In this document: positions 14,101-27,221 of the stretch, one piece after another
Position numbering within the stretch: position 1 is the stretch's first letter
Layout: each line of letters starts with the position of its first letter
Assembly: GCA_011009095.1 (NCBI GenBank)
Contig: VTPC01000816.1
Coordinates: forward strand, 1 to 64,000
DNA: 64,000 bases
Source: Ignelater luminosus
Taxonomy: Eukaryota; Arthropoda; Insecta; Coleoptera; Elateridae
Direction: 5' to 3'
Program-made: the position numbers and the translations under genes
The notes under the pieces: generated by a model
Seen by the model: only the letters and a program-made list of their open reading frames with translations
Databases searched by the model: none
Told to the model about the DNA's origin: nothing

Positions 14101-17100
14101 TTTATTAATTCATTAACACCTTTCATACAACACAAATACCAGTTGCGAACTTAAAAACGAAAGTGTCTCAACTCCGTGCAAAAAAACACATAATATAAAT
14201 CTTTAATGAATGTTTTTGCTTGTTACTGTGATTATAATGTACCTCTCTCTATTACTTCTGTTATATTTATGGCTTGGCCGCCGACTCTAGTTGACACTGT
14301 CACGGTCATAGACGCTAAATTATTCCTATCATCCGACGTTTAATAAAATGCCTGGATTATAAAGACGGTTACTACTTTAATGATTTAAATGACGTATCGT
14401 CGACATCGTCCGCATTTCCATGAGTTTTATTTTTATAATGATTCATTGCAATTATTGTTGCATGAATCAGATTTTTTGCTTTGAGATTAAACGTTTCAGG
14501 GTAAAAATAATATAATCCACCATTACTGAAAACTGGATAAACAAATGCTCTTAATTCAACACAATTAAAAAGGTTTTGACTTCTTAAAACCATGACAATT
14601 CTCGAAAACGTCTCATTTCATGCGTATTTTAATTTCTGCTGGGAATTTTTTTTAGTGTTGGTGGTAGAAATTAGAAAATGAAAGAATTAGACTGCTTTTG
14701 CGAAAAATTCGTAACTAGAAAGTTCACAGTCTGGCTTTACATTAAGTATAAAATAAATAAGAATTGTGTTATCATTGATAGCATGGAATGCGTTATCAAT
14801 GTTATTTTAACATTACAGGCGACCTTTTCCTCAAATTTTCTTTTGTTATCAAAGGCAATAATTGTGAAAGTGATATTCGATCATTCTACATTCTTTTTTG
14901 TTGCGGAAGAACCTTATTTATGTAATACTTCTCTTTAACAACTTCACTCCTCGATGTTTTATAAATTATTATTCTTAACATTCTGTCGTGCATACACAAA
15001 GCATTCAAGGAAATCAAAGGTAGAGAATTACAGTGAAACGCTTGACATTTATACAAAATAGTGGAGGAATTCTGTAAAGTTATTTTAATTAACGCAGTTT
15101 TTCTAATTTTGTTTAGTAATAACTACAATTTGCAATAGTCACATTAATATACTTAAGATATACGCATGACATAGTATCGTTATCTATTGATTGACACAGT
15201 AAGTAATTAGTTACATTCTTCCTCTTCAACCGTGGATTGAATTTTCAATACCCCCAATGATTATGTTTGGATGTAAAAAAAAGCTTTGCACTAATTGGTA
15301 AGTATTCAGTGGCTAAGTGGGCCGAATAATTTGGAATCCACATAAAACTGGAATAGTATATATTAATTATCCGTATCGGATCAAATCTTTCAATACAAAC
15401 CTAACAAAATAGTTTTGGCTTCATGAAGTCCTTAAAATATTCTGCAAAATTGCAAGACTTGAAAATAATTGTTGTGTAAATTCTTGCAAACAATGTTTGC
15501 TACGTGAAAGACTGGAAAAAGGAGCCAAACTTTTCAAGACAGTTGAACTATAACAATAATTATTACTGCAGTAGATCAACTAAACTCTGGCATATAATTA
15601 TGTTGACATGACTATTTGAAACCACTATACACGTAACAGTTGAACAAAAAGTAAAATTAACTTTGTTTTCAACAACATTGCTTAGATTGACAGGAATGCG
15701 TTAAATCAGACGATGGAGAGTTTTGTCCAAATTTGCATAAACTTGATGAGAAATAGGCTTAAGAAGTAACCAGTGACGCTATCCTTCTTTCGCGCCCTTT
15801 CCTAACCACAGTCCAGTTTAATGTAGGCTAGCGACTATGAACCCCGCGTTTAGTCTAAAAGTTTCCCGTCTGGCCGAATGTTTATCTTTCATTGGAATCT
15901 GTAATGGAACTTTCAGACATCAACAGCTTCTCGACGTTCAAGCCTGCTCGTTGTTAACGTAATGTTTTACTCATCTGGTAGTTTCATACTTAAGAAAATA
16001 ACTAACTTTCTTAGATCTGAGTTTTAGCTTTTTAGGCCTATCAGTAAGGGCAATGCATTTTAAAAGGTAGGAGGTTTTAATCTTCTTAGGATAAGCTATC
16101 TTGGATGGCTCACACTTGGACTGTCCGCCAAGTCACAATTGGTAGTTTTGCCAAGGAGCAGCCGACCCTAAGCGAGACTTTATTTCTGGAAATGTTTTGA
16201 AGGATGAATAATAATCGCTTAAATTTTGAATACCATGTTTTCACAAACTTTGATATATTATTTACCAGAATATCCCTTTGTTGCCTTGATCTTGAAAGAG
16301 CAAGATCTCAGTTTTCAATTTTCCTCTTTGTGCCCATCTATCTAGGCGTTGTCGCTATCATTTAATTATGATTTTTCATGAAAGTGACCCTTTCACTTTT
16401 CTTAAGCCCCTAAGTTCTACACGTTGAATCTCCCTCAGTTTATATTCAGGCCTAATTATGTTTCTGAAAAACAAGCTTGTTTGTATTAGTAGCGGCCTCG
16501 AGCTTGGTCTTGGTGCATTCACCCTCATAGCGTGCAAGATAGACAAAAAAACTTTTAGCTGCATTTTCTGGTCGTATTTTTCAAATCCATTTGCTCGGTT
16601 GGAACGACGAAAGGAGATACACACCCATCTTTACGTAATAAAATAATTATAGTAGTAACTGTGATAATACGCCCGAGATCAGGATCGTCTTAATTTCGTT
16701 TATCGATACGTTCAGCTTTTTCCGCATTTGCTTGAATTTTCAAAATGTATTTCTTCCTTGGAGTAACAAGATTGACTACGGGTCACAATAGATGCTTTTG
16801 GTAGAAAACGAAACTCGACCATAAGACATTTAAGGTAACTTGGCGAGCTATTGAAGGTCTTTAAAGACGGTAAAGGATGACTCTGAGTCACCAAAGGTGC
16901 CTGGCTGGAGAGCAGAGTTCTGCTGAAAGGAGGTTCGATAGAAGACCAAGTCTGACTTTTCTAGCTTTTTATAAGACATTGAAAGAAGAGATCCAATTGG
17001 CCGATTTGTAAAAGAAATTTAGTTTTACATACAGCCCTGTATATAAAACGAGTATACCACAACAGTTTATAACATAAGCCTGGCCAAATATTTTTTTCGG

Positions 17101-20100
17101 GTTCATCTGAAGGAGATGATTTTAGCAACAAACTCATGAACAAGGACATAAATGTTGACGACGGGTGTGTATGATGATTCCATGGGAGGAAGTATGTTTG
17201 GTGAGGTCGCTTTAACTTGTCTTTTAACTTTGGAGGACTTGGAGAAAAAGTTGGGGGATTCTACACAGGAAAAAAAAGAATTTTGCCAAACATTTGATAA
17301 CAGATCAAAGTTTAATGATTATTCGGTGAATGGGCTACCTTACTGTTGAATATAAGCGGCTTTCATTGACCTCTTGTCTTTGAGATTTCGTAGCTTTGCG
17401 ACAGGAGGAAAAACAAAAGACATACTTGCGTTTTCTCTTATGTCAACATGCTATAAGTTAATGTACTGGGGCAGTTATTAATTTTTAAAAAGGAAACATA
17501 AAGAAATATTGAGAAATCCGCATATGTAGGTGCTTTTCGATGCCACTAACAACTGAAGAATATCTACCATGATAATGTGTTTTGATTAACTATGCCCTGT
17601 AATGGGATATGATAGTTGGTATCATTCCATTTCAGACATCATGATTGGATTTCCCGATTTAAACGGTATCTTTAGCCCAACACGAATTGAGATGCCTTTT
17701 TGAAAAGGCAGAAGAAAATGGAACGAAAAAAAAAGTAAATGTTTGTCTCTACTATTACAGTCCATATTCTTCTTTCCTCATTTCACGACTCACGGTTTAA
17801 ATAATGTTTTTATACCAAAGTGACAAGATTTCGTTTGTTAGTCCTCTGTAGTGTGCATTCTCAATATATTTTGTTTCAAATTAAAAAAAAACAAAAGAAA
17901 AATTTCAAGGTAACATTTAGAATAGTAACAAAGTAATATAAACCCAAACAAAACTGAATAGTAGCCAAAACATATTACTTATTTTATTTTCCAACCAACA
18001 ATAAATAATAAAACAATCGGCCCTATTATGTAATGGATATCGCTGAAATCTGGTAAGGTAAGTTAGGTACGCGCACTTACACAAATATTAAATAAATATA
18101 ATACGAGCAATAGTAAATTAATAAACCATTTTAATAACTCTTTTTGCTCTGATGAAATAATTTCATATAAGAATTACAAAAATTCAAAGGACTGACCCCT
18201 TTCATAAAAGATTGAACTATCACACTATAGCCAGTCTAATCTTCTTAATACATCTGTTATCTTTTACGTCAAAATTATTTTATAACAATTGAACATGAGT
18301 TATCTTGATAATAGGTTAAAACAAAAGACAATTTATAATAATTATTTTTAAGGGCTAAACAATTTGTTGAAATGAGTGCATTGAAGATCGTTTTCTTTTT
18401 ACTCATTTTGTTCATCCTCTCTATTGATTAGAATCACTTAAAACCTCTTTACGTAATACGCCTTTATTTTTTGCCTTGTCTTAATTTACAATGATCTTCT
18501 TGCAATTCTGTTTTGAAAACTTTTCCTGATGATCTTTGAAAGGCTGAATTTTTTCTAAATATTGACTGATACATGGAAATCCTCAAGTTGTAAAAGCTTA
18601 TTCTGAACGAATCCCCTGCAATTTCTCCATTCAGAAAAAGCATCGCGAAATCCGAAATTAAAAGTGGTTTCTTTTTTTTCGTTGAATCTCATCTATAGCC
18701 TTAACACCCCGAGGGCACGCTATTTGCAGAAATGGGCACTATTTTATTTTTCCATCGGTACTGTTCGAAATGTAAAAGCGTTTTATTTCCCGTGGGGTAT
18801 TCGAAGGATAATTTTAGTAACTGTCAATATTGACGGCGTTATTAAGTTTATTTCCTGTACAGTCCGGCAATAGAGCGTGTATAGTAGTAGAACCAGCCGA
18901 AGCGCAATAGAGAAAACGGGCAGCCGCCCACTGCGATCCAATCAGGTTTTCGATAAACAAAGCGGAGTGTGCTAATGCGATTACTCTTAAGTGCTTCGCT
19001 TTGTACAACGTTCAAACTTGGTCAAAATCTGGTTAAAATTTATTAAATTACTTTTCGGGAGTGTATATTTCCCTACATGTGTTACATACAGTAACGCGAC
19101 AAAGTTTTTGCAAAACCATCGAGATCAAGAATATAGAAATTTTGAAATTAACAAACATTAATTTTAAAAGAAAAAGGAATGGAAAAAATGTATATTTTTA
19201 GATTAAAATAGACAAACAGGAAGGAAATTACATGATAGTGTTGTTGATATTTAATAATATTTTAAATAAGAATCTTGCAGATGTTAGAAAGTTTAACCTA
19301 CTAACGTTTTATGTAAGCGAAGATTCCTGAAAAGTAATATTTCAAAATACTATTTTAAAAAGTGGCATCTGTGTTTATCTAAAACGTAATTTACTTTTTA
19401 TTTCGGAAATTTACAAGTCTCTTTACTATTATGAGGTGTGTTACAAACAAGATATTTAAACGAAAATTTCACCTGGTTTGTAAAATAGAAGATTAGAATG
19501 ATACAGGGGCTCTTCGCAAATTATTATTTAATTAGAAGATTTGACATTAGCATCATTTCTTTTGTATACGGTCTAAAAGAGTGTTTTTCTCTTCAGGGAC
19601 TTTCTATTTTACTAAATTGTTCTGATTTTTGCATTGATATTATTTCTCTTGTCCAATTAATTTTCAATTAGGTCGATCTTAAATTCTTTTCATTATCACT
19701 CCTTGCCCATCACAACCAAAGGCCACCAATCTGACTAGTCGGGTGTATTTTGTTAATAGATTTTATTAAACTTTTTATGTGTGTAACTTACTTTCTGAAG
19801 CAGGCAATTTCATGAAGATAAAAAGTTTTTGTTCAGATGAAGATATTATTGCTTAGATTGCCTTTTTTTGGTTCATTACGTTTACTTTTTTTGTCTCCGC
19901 TGCTAACAATAGAAAATCAAATCCTACTAATTCTACGAACAACAAAAAATGTAAAAGACGATAGTTAACCCACGTGTATTGATAACGAAATTATTTAAAA
20001 GATTTTTCATTTTAATATCCCATTTCTAATTGTTTTAAATATGTAGGTGCTCGGGTACAATGGGCAACTAAAATGCAGAAAATAATAAAATAGTTGAAGG

Positions 20101-20820
20101 TCTCTTTCAAGTGAAATGTTCTTTTATGAATGTACGCGTAATTAACATTTGATAAATAGGAAGTAAAATGAAATATAAATGTAAAGTAAGTAAAATCACA
20201 GTCGTTTAACCTTCTAACATGCACATATGTAAATTATATATTATGAGTCATATAACATGAAGGTAACACCGTATTTATTATATTTAAAACAAAAGGCAGC
20301 CGAGTAAAACACAAGATAATAATAAATGTAAATTTTTAATAAAAACAAACAAAAAGCTTTAAGATCCTCCTAATATGTGGAATTCTTCAGTAATAAAGTA
20401 CACATGTTTAATCTTTGTATTAATATTCATTAGTCATACTGTTATAAAGACATTCTTGGAATAGTATAAAACGCACCTCTAACTATACAAGGTTTCAAAA
20501 GTGCATTTTTTTTTCTTTCATTTAAAAGGTCAACTTGTTTGAAATTAGGTGCGGTCCAATTGTTTCCCATTTTAATGTCAAATTGTGGTGGAATTTAAAT
20601 AGGTTGCATAGGAAGTGGTTACCGCAGTACTTTATAAGATACATTGACACACTTTATAGATCTAAAGTACTGTAGGTATCTCAATCTTTAGTAAGTTGAG
20701 AAATCTTGTGTAGAAAAATCAGATGGCGAAACCATAAAAGGTTTTTCGAAACATTTGCTTTTTTATTTATAAGATAGATGTAATCATCTCTGAGCTGAGA
20801 TTGATTTAATGGCAGGTTTT
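11150..20820. other. AT-rich non-coding stretch
   Basis: No gene, transposon or array is recognisable. Small frames on either strand (for example 12639-12878, 13794-14021, 16376-16624) show no conserved motifs. A modest GC increase at 18840-19000 includes a CCAATCAG word (CCAAT-box-like) and could be a weak regulatory element, but nothing else supports it. Confidence 0.45.
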
Positions 20821-20829
20821 TTATTCGTT

Positions 20830-21945
20830 TCTAATTTTGACATGAAATGATGACTTACAATTCCTTATTTGAGCCTGTATTGGTCTCAGATCAATAGAAC
20901 TGTAAGAATTGCCGGAACTTTGCTAAAATTGAACCACTTGGAAATTCGTATCGGAGACTAATATTGATCTTAAATCCATAAGTGACTGCAAGAACTGCCA
21001 GAACACTCAGAATTTTCTCAAAATCAAGTTCCTCGGGCGAAGTTGACTCTAGCTGTGAACTTTCTATTTTTTTTTAATCTTTACATACAGTGGCAAAAAC
21101 TATAGATTACTTTGGAATTCGTATATCAGAGACTGTATTGATATCATATTCATAGTATCATTGCAACAACCGTCAGAACTTTGTTAAAATCAATTTTTTG
21201 AACGAAGTTTCCATTTACGGTGTACTTTTCCATTTCCCTCTGATCTCGACATACAGAGGAAAAAACTAGAAGACTATGTAATTTTTATCTGTGACTGTAT
21301 TGGCCTCAGATCCATGGTATGACTGCAAGAACTGTCAAGACTTTGTCAAAAATCAATTTTCTCGGGCAAACGTCGCAGTTATTTTGCATTTTTCCATTTT
21401 TCTGATTTTGATGTACGGTGACAAAAACTGAATAACTTTGGAATTTGTATGTGAAACTATATTGGCCGTAACTGTATGGTATGATTGCAAGAATTATGTC
21501 AAAATCAGTTTTCTTGCGCGAAGTTTGCATTTGATTTGCACTTTTCCATTTGTTTGTTATTGATATACAGTGGCAAAAACTTGATGACTTTAGAATTTCT
21601 ATTTGGAACTGTATTGATCTCGAATCCATAGTAGGACTGCAAGAACTGTCAAGAACTTCATTGCCGTGCACTATTTCACTTCTCTTTCTAATTCTAGCTT
21701 ACAGTGGTAAAAACCAGATGATCCACAAATTCTTATTTAATTCTATATCAGTCTCCAATCACTTTTACTACGCTAACTATGAAAACTGTCAAAATCAATG
21801 TTTTTAACAAAAACGAGAGCACTTAAAACTTTTTATTTCGGTAGATCTTATATGAATAGTATGGCTGCAAGAATGTTGAGATTTTGTCAAAACTAAATTT
21901 CCAAGTCATATTTCTATGTTCTGTACACTTTTTGTATATTTTCCT
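20830..21945. repeat. Diverged tandem repeat array, unit about 140-165 bp
   Basis: A block recurs in order: a segment like GACTGTATTGGTCTCAGATC, then TATGACTGCAAGAACTGTCA, then TTGTCAAAATCAATTTTCT, then CTTTTCCATTT, then TACAGTGGCAAAAACT and TTTGGAATTCGTAT. The TACAGTGGCAAAAACT marker occurs near 21085, 21250, 21411, 21562 and 21700, giving spacings of roughly 165, 161, 151 and 138 bp. Partial units precede it (20880-21050) and follow it (21840-21945), for about six or seven copies in total. Copies are strongly diverged with indels, so this is an old satellite-like array. Frames at 21306-21671 and 21550-21807 are by-products of the repeat. Confidence 0.85.
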
Positions 21946-24900
21946 AATTATGGCGTTTTTCATTTCTACTCGTTTTGCAGTTGTTATATTTGGAACAGAC
22001 ATGTTGGTTTTCTATTCTTTGTTGGGTTCTGTTCTAGCCTCTTATACTCTTCTTTTGCTTTTAGACTAATATGAGAATGATTCGTCGCTGTTATTGATGG
22101 AGTTTAGCAAAACACTTTTGGCTACTATAATTGCAGTCTTTTGACATTTGCTTTAATTAGATACCTGTTGATCTTATCGAGATTTAACATTTGCCAGAGC
22201 AAACTGTTACGTTATGTCCCACGCTAGCAAAGATCAAAATCCGAGACATTTTTGGTTTGGGGCTTGGTCTGCCCCCTCGTGATTCATTTAGTTTAGGTTT
22301 TTTGATACGTAAAAATTGACCGACTATGTTTAAACCCACGAAAATTGGAAAATTTGTTCTGACCTGATTTATTGAAAATTCTTTTCGTGTGCGCAATAGT
22401 AAAAATCCCTGTCTAGTTTTTCGCGCAATAACGTGTTGAAATATGTTAAGGTATGTATTGCAACAAAAGTGTTTCGTCTTTCGTGAGATACACGCATAGA
22501 AATATTCGGATACAGTATTGAAGCTCATTCCATAATACTACCATCAGACATGTAAATCAGAAATATAAAGACGCCATTTGATATAAATCGACCTAACCTG
22601 AATACGATGAGTTAATCTAAGACGTTTTAAAATTTTAAACGTAATTGGTTTATTCTTATTCTTGTATTGAGAAAGATCTGATTTAGAAGATTCTATTTAA
22701 GCGATACAATCTGGCAATTTACATACCATTATTAAAAATAGAACGAAATCGTTTTGAAAGAACTTTTTAAATGTCCCCCTTATATTCATTTCCATTATAA
22801 AGGAAAAAACTAATATTTTTATGTAGCAATCAAATGTTAATTAAGTCAACCTTGATAGTTACAAGTTTGTCCGTTTATTTCAGTTTATTAACCTTTTCAA
22901 CGGCTTTAACGTGTGTAATTTAACGTCGTCAAATATTCTCCGAATTAGAAGAGTTCGTTCTAATTTTTCGTCAACGTTTTTCCCCCCAATAATGTAGGAT
23001 ATTATTATTTTTGGACTTCCACAAAAATTTTGTTTTCCACGTCTCCTTGGCTATGTAGAATGTGAGATCACGGCTGGCTGTGTGTATGAAGTTGTTCATG
23101 GAAAGGAAGTCCGCTTATCCACACGTGTGACGCCGTAGGAAACCCTGCTTTTGTGTTTTAATATTTGTTCTGCGGTATCGCTTTAACGATAAGATTATGT
23201 TTGTGTATTTTATAGATCTATGGTAATAAAAAATACGACAATTTTTTCTAGGTTAGTGTAAGCGATGATTTAATTATTATGAGTAGCTAGAAATAGTATA
23301 CGGTTGGTTACACCTTTGGGAGCAGTGTACTTTGGAAACCTATACCATGACAATATTGGTTTTTGTTTTGTTCTAATTTTTTCTACGGATAACAATCAAA
23401 ATAACTGCGCAGTACCAGTGAAATAATATATAGCTGATAAAATTAATCCTCACGAGAAGTAAACAAACTGTTATTAAATAATTAATGTGGAAAAACAAAT
23501 AAAAAAGGTATAGAAAAGTTTTGTTTTTTCTATAATTAATAGGAAACAGGAAATTTATATTAAAAGTAAGTTTTTTATCGCCGTTGTTGCATGCAATGAT
23601 ATCTTGCCAGATTAAATTGTGATAATAATATTTACAACAACGAAGATTTTAATATAAAAAGGCCATAAGTTTCTGGGAATTTATAAGTTTCTTTTGTGTT
23701 GTTGTTGCATGAGATTAAAATTTCCGAAGCCTGTAAATTACTACTGAATTTTTTACAGTTAGGGATTAACCGGTTACTGTTAAGATATTTATCAAACCAC
23801 TACAAAAACGAACACAGTGACGTACTGAAAATGAATAGAATTATTGCTTTTATTATTTATCCTAGCTGTTGATAGATAACATAAAAAAGCGGAATTCTTT
23901 TAATGCACGTTATCAGTTATTTATGTGTTATTTTAAACATTCATTAACCAGTGTTATTAATTATTATAAAATTTGCTATTGTTATCTTTCCCTTTTTTCT
24001 TTGATCTTTTTTGAGCAACAAATTTGACTGTTGGTTGTGTTGTTGATAATGTTGGACAAATTGTCTTATTATAGAAATGATCGTTGTTGGATGAAGAAAA
24101 ACATTGTATAAAAGGCCTAGAAGATAGAACTTAAAACAAGCTTGCTTTAGCAGTTATATTTGCTAGACAAATAGATACTGTGCTTTAATTGAACACTTGC
24201 ACAAAGCTTTGTTACATGCTTGATCGATTGATCAACCACTTGATCAATTGATTAACCAACCAGAAGTAGTGAAATATTCAGACTTATCCAATCAGATACG
24301 TTAATCAATTGATCAACTTAACCAATGATCAAATTATTTTTGTGCAACCTAGCTTTGGACAGATGACCAGTAACTTTCATTACTAACATTTGTCTAAATA
24401 AATCTTTCTCTATCTACTTGTCGTATTTGGTCAGACATTTCTACGGATGATACATACCTAAGATCTGTCTAAAGAACGTGGATAGCTAATGAGTTATTTC
24501 TAAACAACAGCTCCATCTAACTCTTATGCTGTAGCTGAGTATCATTCATCAAGATATCCAAAGAACTCACTTCGTGGTAACTAGGACGTCTCATGCAAAT
24601 TATCAAGTAACGCTGGAACCCTTTAGGAATGTTGCGTTTTTGTGACTTCTTTTAATAAATATAGAAATGATTTTGAAATTTTAAGTCGTCATGTCAACAG
24701 AAGTATAAGATCTGAAACTCAGAAATACAGATTTTTTTTGCTTTAGACAGTTTTAATAATAAGGCTGGGCATTGTTTTAGAACAATTCATGACTGTTACA
24801 GAACAATCTTTCTTAAAACTGGTCTGAAAAATTTAGAAAGGTCATCAAATTTAATCTTACTAGGTAACCTGGGAAAGCCTCAATAATTAATACTATGCAT

Positions 24901-24980
24901 GGTGTCCCGGAAAGACTAAAAACTGACAGCATGTTAACTGTCTGTCTAGCTCTCGATATACCAAATGGTTTGGACAATAA
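21946..24980. other. AT-rich non-coding stretch with a TGATCAATTGATC cluster
   Basis: No coding or mobile features were recognised. At 24218-24320 there are repeated TTGATC(G/A)ATTGATCAA-like words. The pair CTTGATCAATTGATTAACC (from 24239) and its near reverse complement GTTAATCAATTGATCAACT (from 24300) could form a short stem or represent clustered binding sites. Confidence 0.45.
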
Positions 24981-25056
24981 AAACAAAAAAAAACCAAATC
25001 AGTTACTTAGATTAGGCTTTCCAGGGTCAGGCTTGGAGTTTACCCGCTGCAAAGGA

Positions 25057-25132
25057 CTTACCTTTTAGCTTATTTCTAAGAGTTTAACAAAACTAATCGC
25101 ATGGCCCAAACAAGTCACATTATGCAAATAAC
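25057..25132. repeat. Left flanking direct repeat of LINE copy 1 (possible long target-site duplication)
   Basis: This 76-bp segment, from CTTACCTTTTAGC to TTATGCAAATAAC, recurs at 27147-27221 on the other side of the LINE with about nine differences including one gap (roughly 88% identity). The rest of the array unit (AGGAAACCTACTTCCC onwards) continues only after the right copy. This is the pattern of a target-site duplication rather than of a simple insertion between two array units. A deletion between two units is the alternative explanation. Confidence 0.65.
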
Positions 25133-26811
25133 TTCTATTTCTTCTCCTTCTGTTCCTTAAAGCCCTTTCAGGCGTCGCGACGGGAACCGGAATCCCACTC
25201 CGATGCATCCGGTTCCCTTTTAATCCATTTCTTCCACGTCTTTCCGTTTCTTGCCGTAATTTTCAGTTGATTTGTAGTCGTTCCTTTCTCTCTTCCATAT
25301 TCTTCTATTTGATCTAACCATTTTCTTCTAGGTCTTTCTCTTCTCGTTCCCTTTGATACTCTTATTTCCATCATCGTCTTCGTCAATTTGCCTTGATTCA
25401 TTCTTACTACGTGTCGATATCAGCTAAGTTGTTCCTTCCTAATCTTTTCCCCTATTGATTCTTGGTTTACATTTCTTCTTATTGCCTCGTTTCTAACTCT
25501 GTACTCTGTCCCATTTGCTTTTCCTTGCTATTGTCCTAAGGTGTTTCATCTCTATAGCATTTATTTTTGTCATTTGTTTTTTGTTTACTGCCCAGTTTTC
25601 ACTGGCATATGTTCTTGAGGGAATTGCGACTGCATTATGGACCTCCATCTTCACTTCCATTCCTATTTCTTTATGTCCCAGAACGGTCTTGTTTAGTGCG
25701 TAGTATATTTTTGTTGACTTACTTCCTCTATTCGTTATTTCTGCGTCCAATTTTCCATCGTTTGTCATTACGCTACCAAATATTCGTATGTCGTTACCTC
25801 TTCTAAGATTCCCCCTTTACAATTTATTCGATTTTCGTCTCGTTCTGTTGTTTCTTTTTTGTTGATGATTACCACTTTTGTTTTTTCTGGGTTAATTTCC
25901 ATTTTCATGTTTTCTGTCTCTTCTGTTTATGAGTTTTTGCATCTTTGTTTTGGAGTAACATATTAGTACCACATCATCTGCATAGAAAAGGTCACTCACT
26001 CTCACCGGTGCCATATTTCTGTATCCAATAATGGTATTCAGTTTGTTTTCGCGTTGTCTATATTCTCTTAATTATTTTGTCCACGATAATTACGAATAGT
26101 AATGGGCTCAGACAATCGCCCTGTTTTAAGCCTCTTTTCATTTAAAATCCTTCTGATGTCGTCCATGCTATTTCTATCTTTACCCTCACCCGCTTATGTG
26201 TAGATTTTATTACTTCAGTTAGCTTTCTTTATACTTGTAAATTTTCCAAACTTTTCCATACTTCATTTGTATCCACCGAATCGAAAGCCGTTTAAGGTCA
26301 ATAAACGTTAGAAATAGCTCTTCTCCTTCTTCTATCTTTCGTTCTATTATTCGTCTTATTATGTATATGCTATTGTTAGTTTGTCTCACCGGTGTAAATG
26401 CCGTTTGTACATCTTCGAGTTTTTCATCCATCTGCTCTCGTAATTTTTTGTCCAACACTCTTGTGTGCAGTTTGAAGCCGACTTGTGCTAGGCAGATTGT
26501 TCTGTAGTTTTGACATTGTGTTTGCTCTCCTTTTTTCTGTATGGGGACTATTATGTTTTCTTCCGATCCTTTCGGGATCTTTTGTGTTTTCAAACTTCTT
26601 TTAGTATGATCCTCGAGCATTCCATTCCCTTCCCTCCTATCTATTTGATCATCTCTGGTGTTATATTATTTGCCCCTCCTGCTTTGCCTAATTTAATCTT
26701 ATGTACTGCTTCCTCCACTTCTTCCTCTATTGTTTCTTCTTGTTGTATTTCTTTGGAAATTTCCGAATAGTATTCACTCCAGGTTTGTGGTATTTCTTCC
26801 TTTTCAGTTTT

Positions 26812-26865
<54 letters not shown>

Positions 26866-27146
26866 CTGCTTTCTGAACTGCTTGTTTTACTTCTCGTCTC
26901 TTAGTGGTGTATTCTTCTCTATCTCTCTGTGTCATTGTCTGAATATATGTTTTCGATGCCGTTTTCTCTGCTTTACAAGTTGTTTGATTTCACTGTTCCA
27001 TCATTGTGTTTTTTTAAATTGTTTTTTGTATGTTCTTCTTCCACATATTTCTTCCGCTTTTCCCACAATGTTTCCGTTAATTTTATCTATCTCTCTTCCA
27101 AGGTCCATGTTGTCTTTTGTCTTTCTAGCAGTGCTAGTTCTATCTA
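25133..27146 (-). mobile_element. 5'-truncated, frameshifted APE-type non-LTR retrotransposon (LINE copy 1)
   Basis: Read on the minus strand, pieces of one reverse transcriptase reading frame follow in order. A linker region lies at about 26950-26870. The thumb-proximal pre-RT segment KIKLGKAGGANNITPEMIK is at about 26700-26640. Palm motifs IIVPIQKKGE..NYRTICL and FIDLK are within 26620-26219. The catalytic YADD box is intact at 25984-25973. A C-terminal segment with NDGKLDAEI and an SENWAV block lies at 25768-25493. The tail, with RPRRKWLDQIEE, is at 25401-25168. The last two blocks are typical of RTE-like and related elements without RNase H. Several frameshifts and stops break the frame, and the endonuclease is missing from the 5' side. 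The 3' end is near 25133 (GGCTTTAAGGAACAGAAGG on the minus strand), without a clear poly(A). Direct repeats of about 75 bp flank the insertion. Confidence 0.85.
26815..26860. repeat. (TC)23 microsatellite inside the LINE reading frame
   Basis: An uninterrupted TC dinucleotide run of 46 nt. On the minus strand it is (GA)23, lying between AVQKAD and LKTEKEEIPQTWSEYY of the reverse transcriptase polyprotein, where it would read as alternating Glu-Arg. At 46 nt the two flanks are out of frame, so slippage in this tract has itself contributed a frameshift. Confidence 0.9.
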
Positions 27147-27221
27147 CTTACCTTTTAGCTTATTTCTGCGAGTTTCACAAAACTAATTGCAAGTCCAAAT
27201 AAATCACATTATGCAAATAAC
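27147..27221. repeat. Right flanking direct repeat of LINE copy 1
   Basis: Partner of the segment at 25057-25132. It starts immediately after the 5' (truncated) end of the LINE and continues without a break into the rest of the array unit. Confidence 0.65.

Noticed and set aside
16376..16624. 82-codon Arg-rich minus-strand frame overlapping an opposite frame
   Set aside because: No motif, start context or splice signals. Both strands are open by chance.
21306..21807. Overlapping open frames of 121 and 85 codons
   Set aside because: They lie wholly within the tandem array and reflect its repeated sequence rather than a gene.
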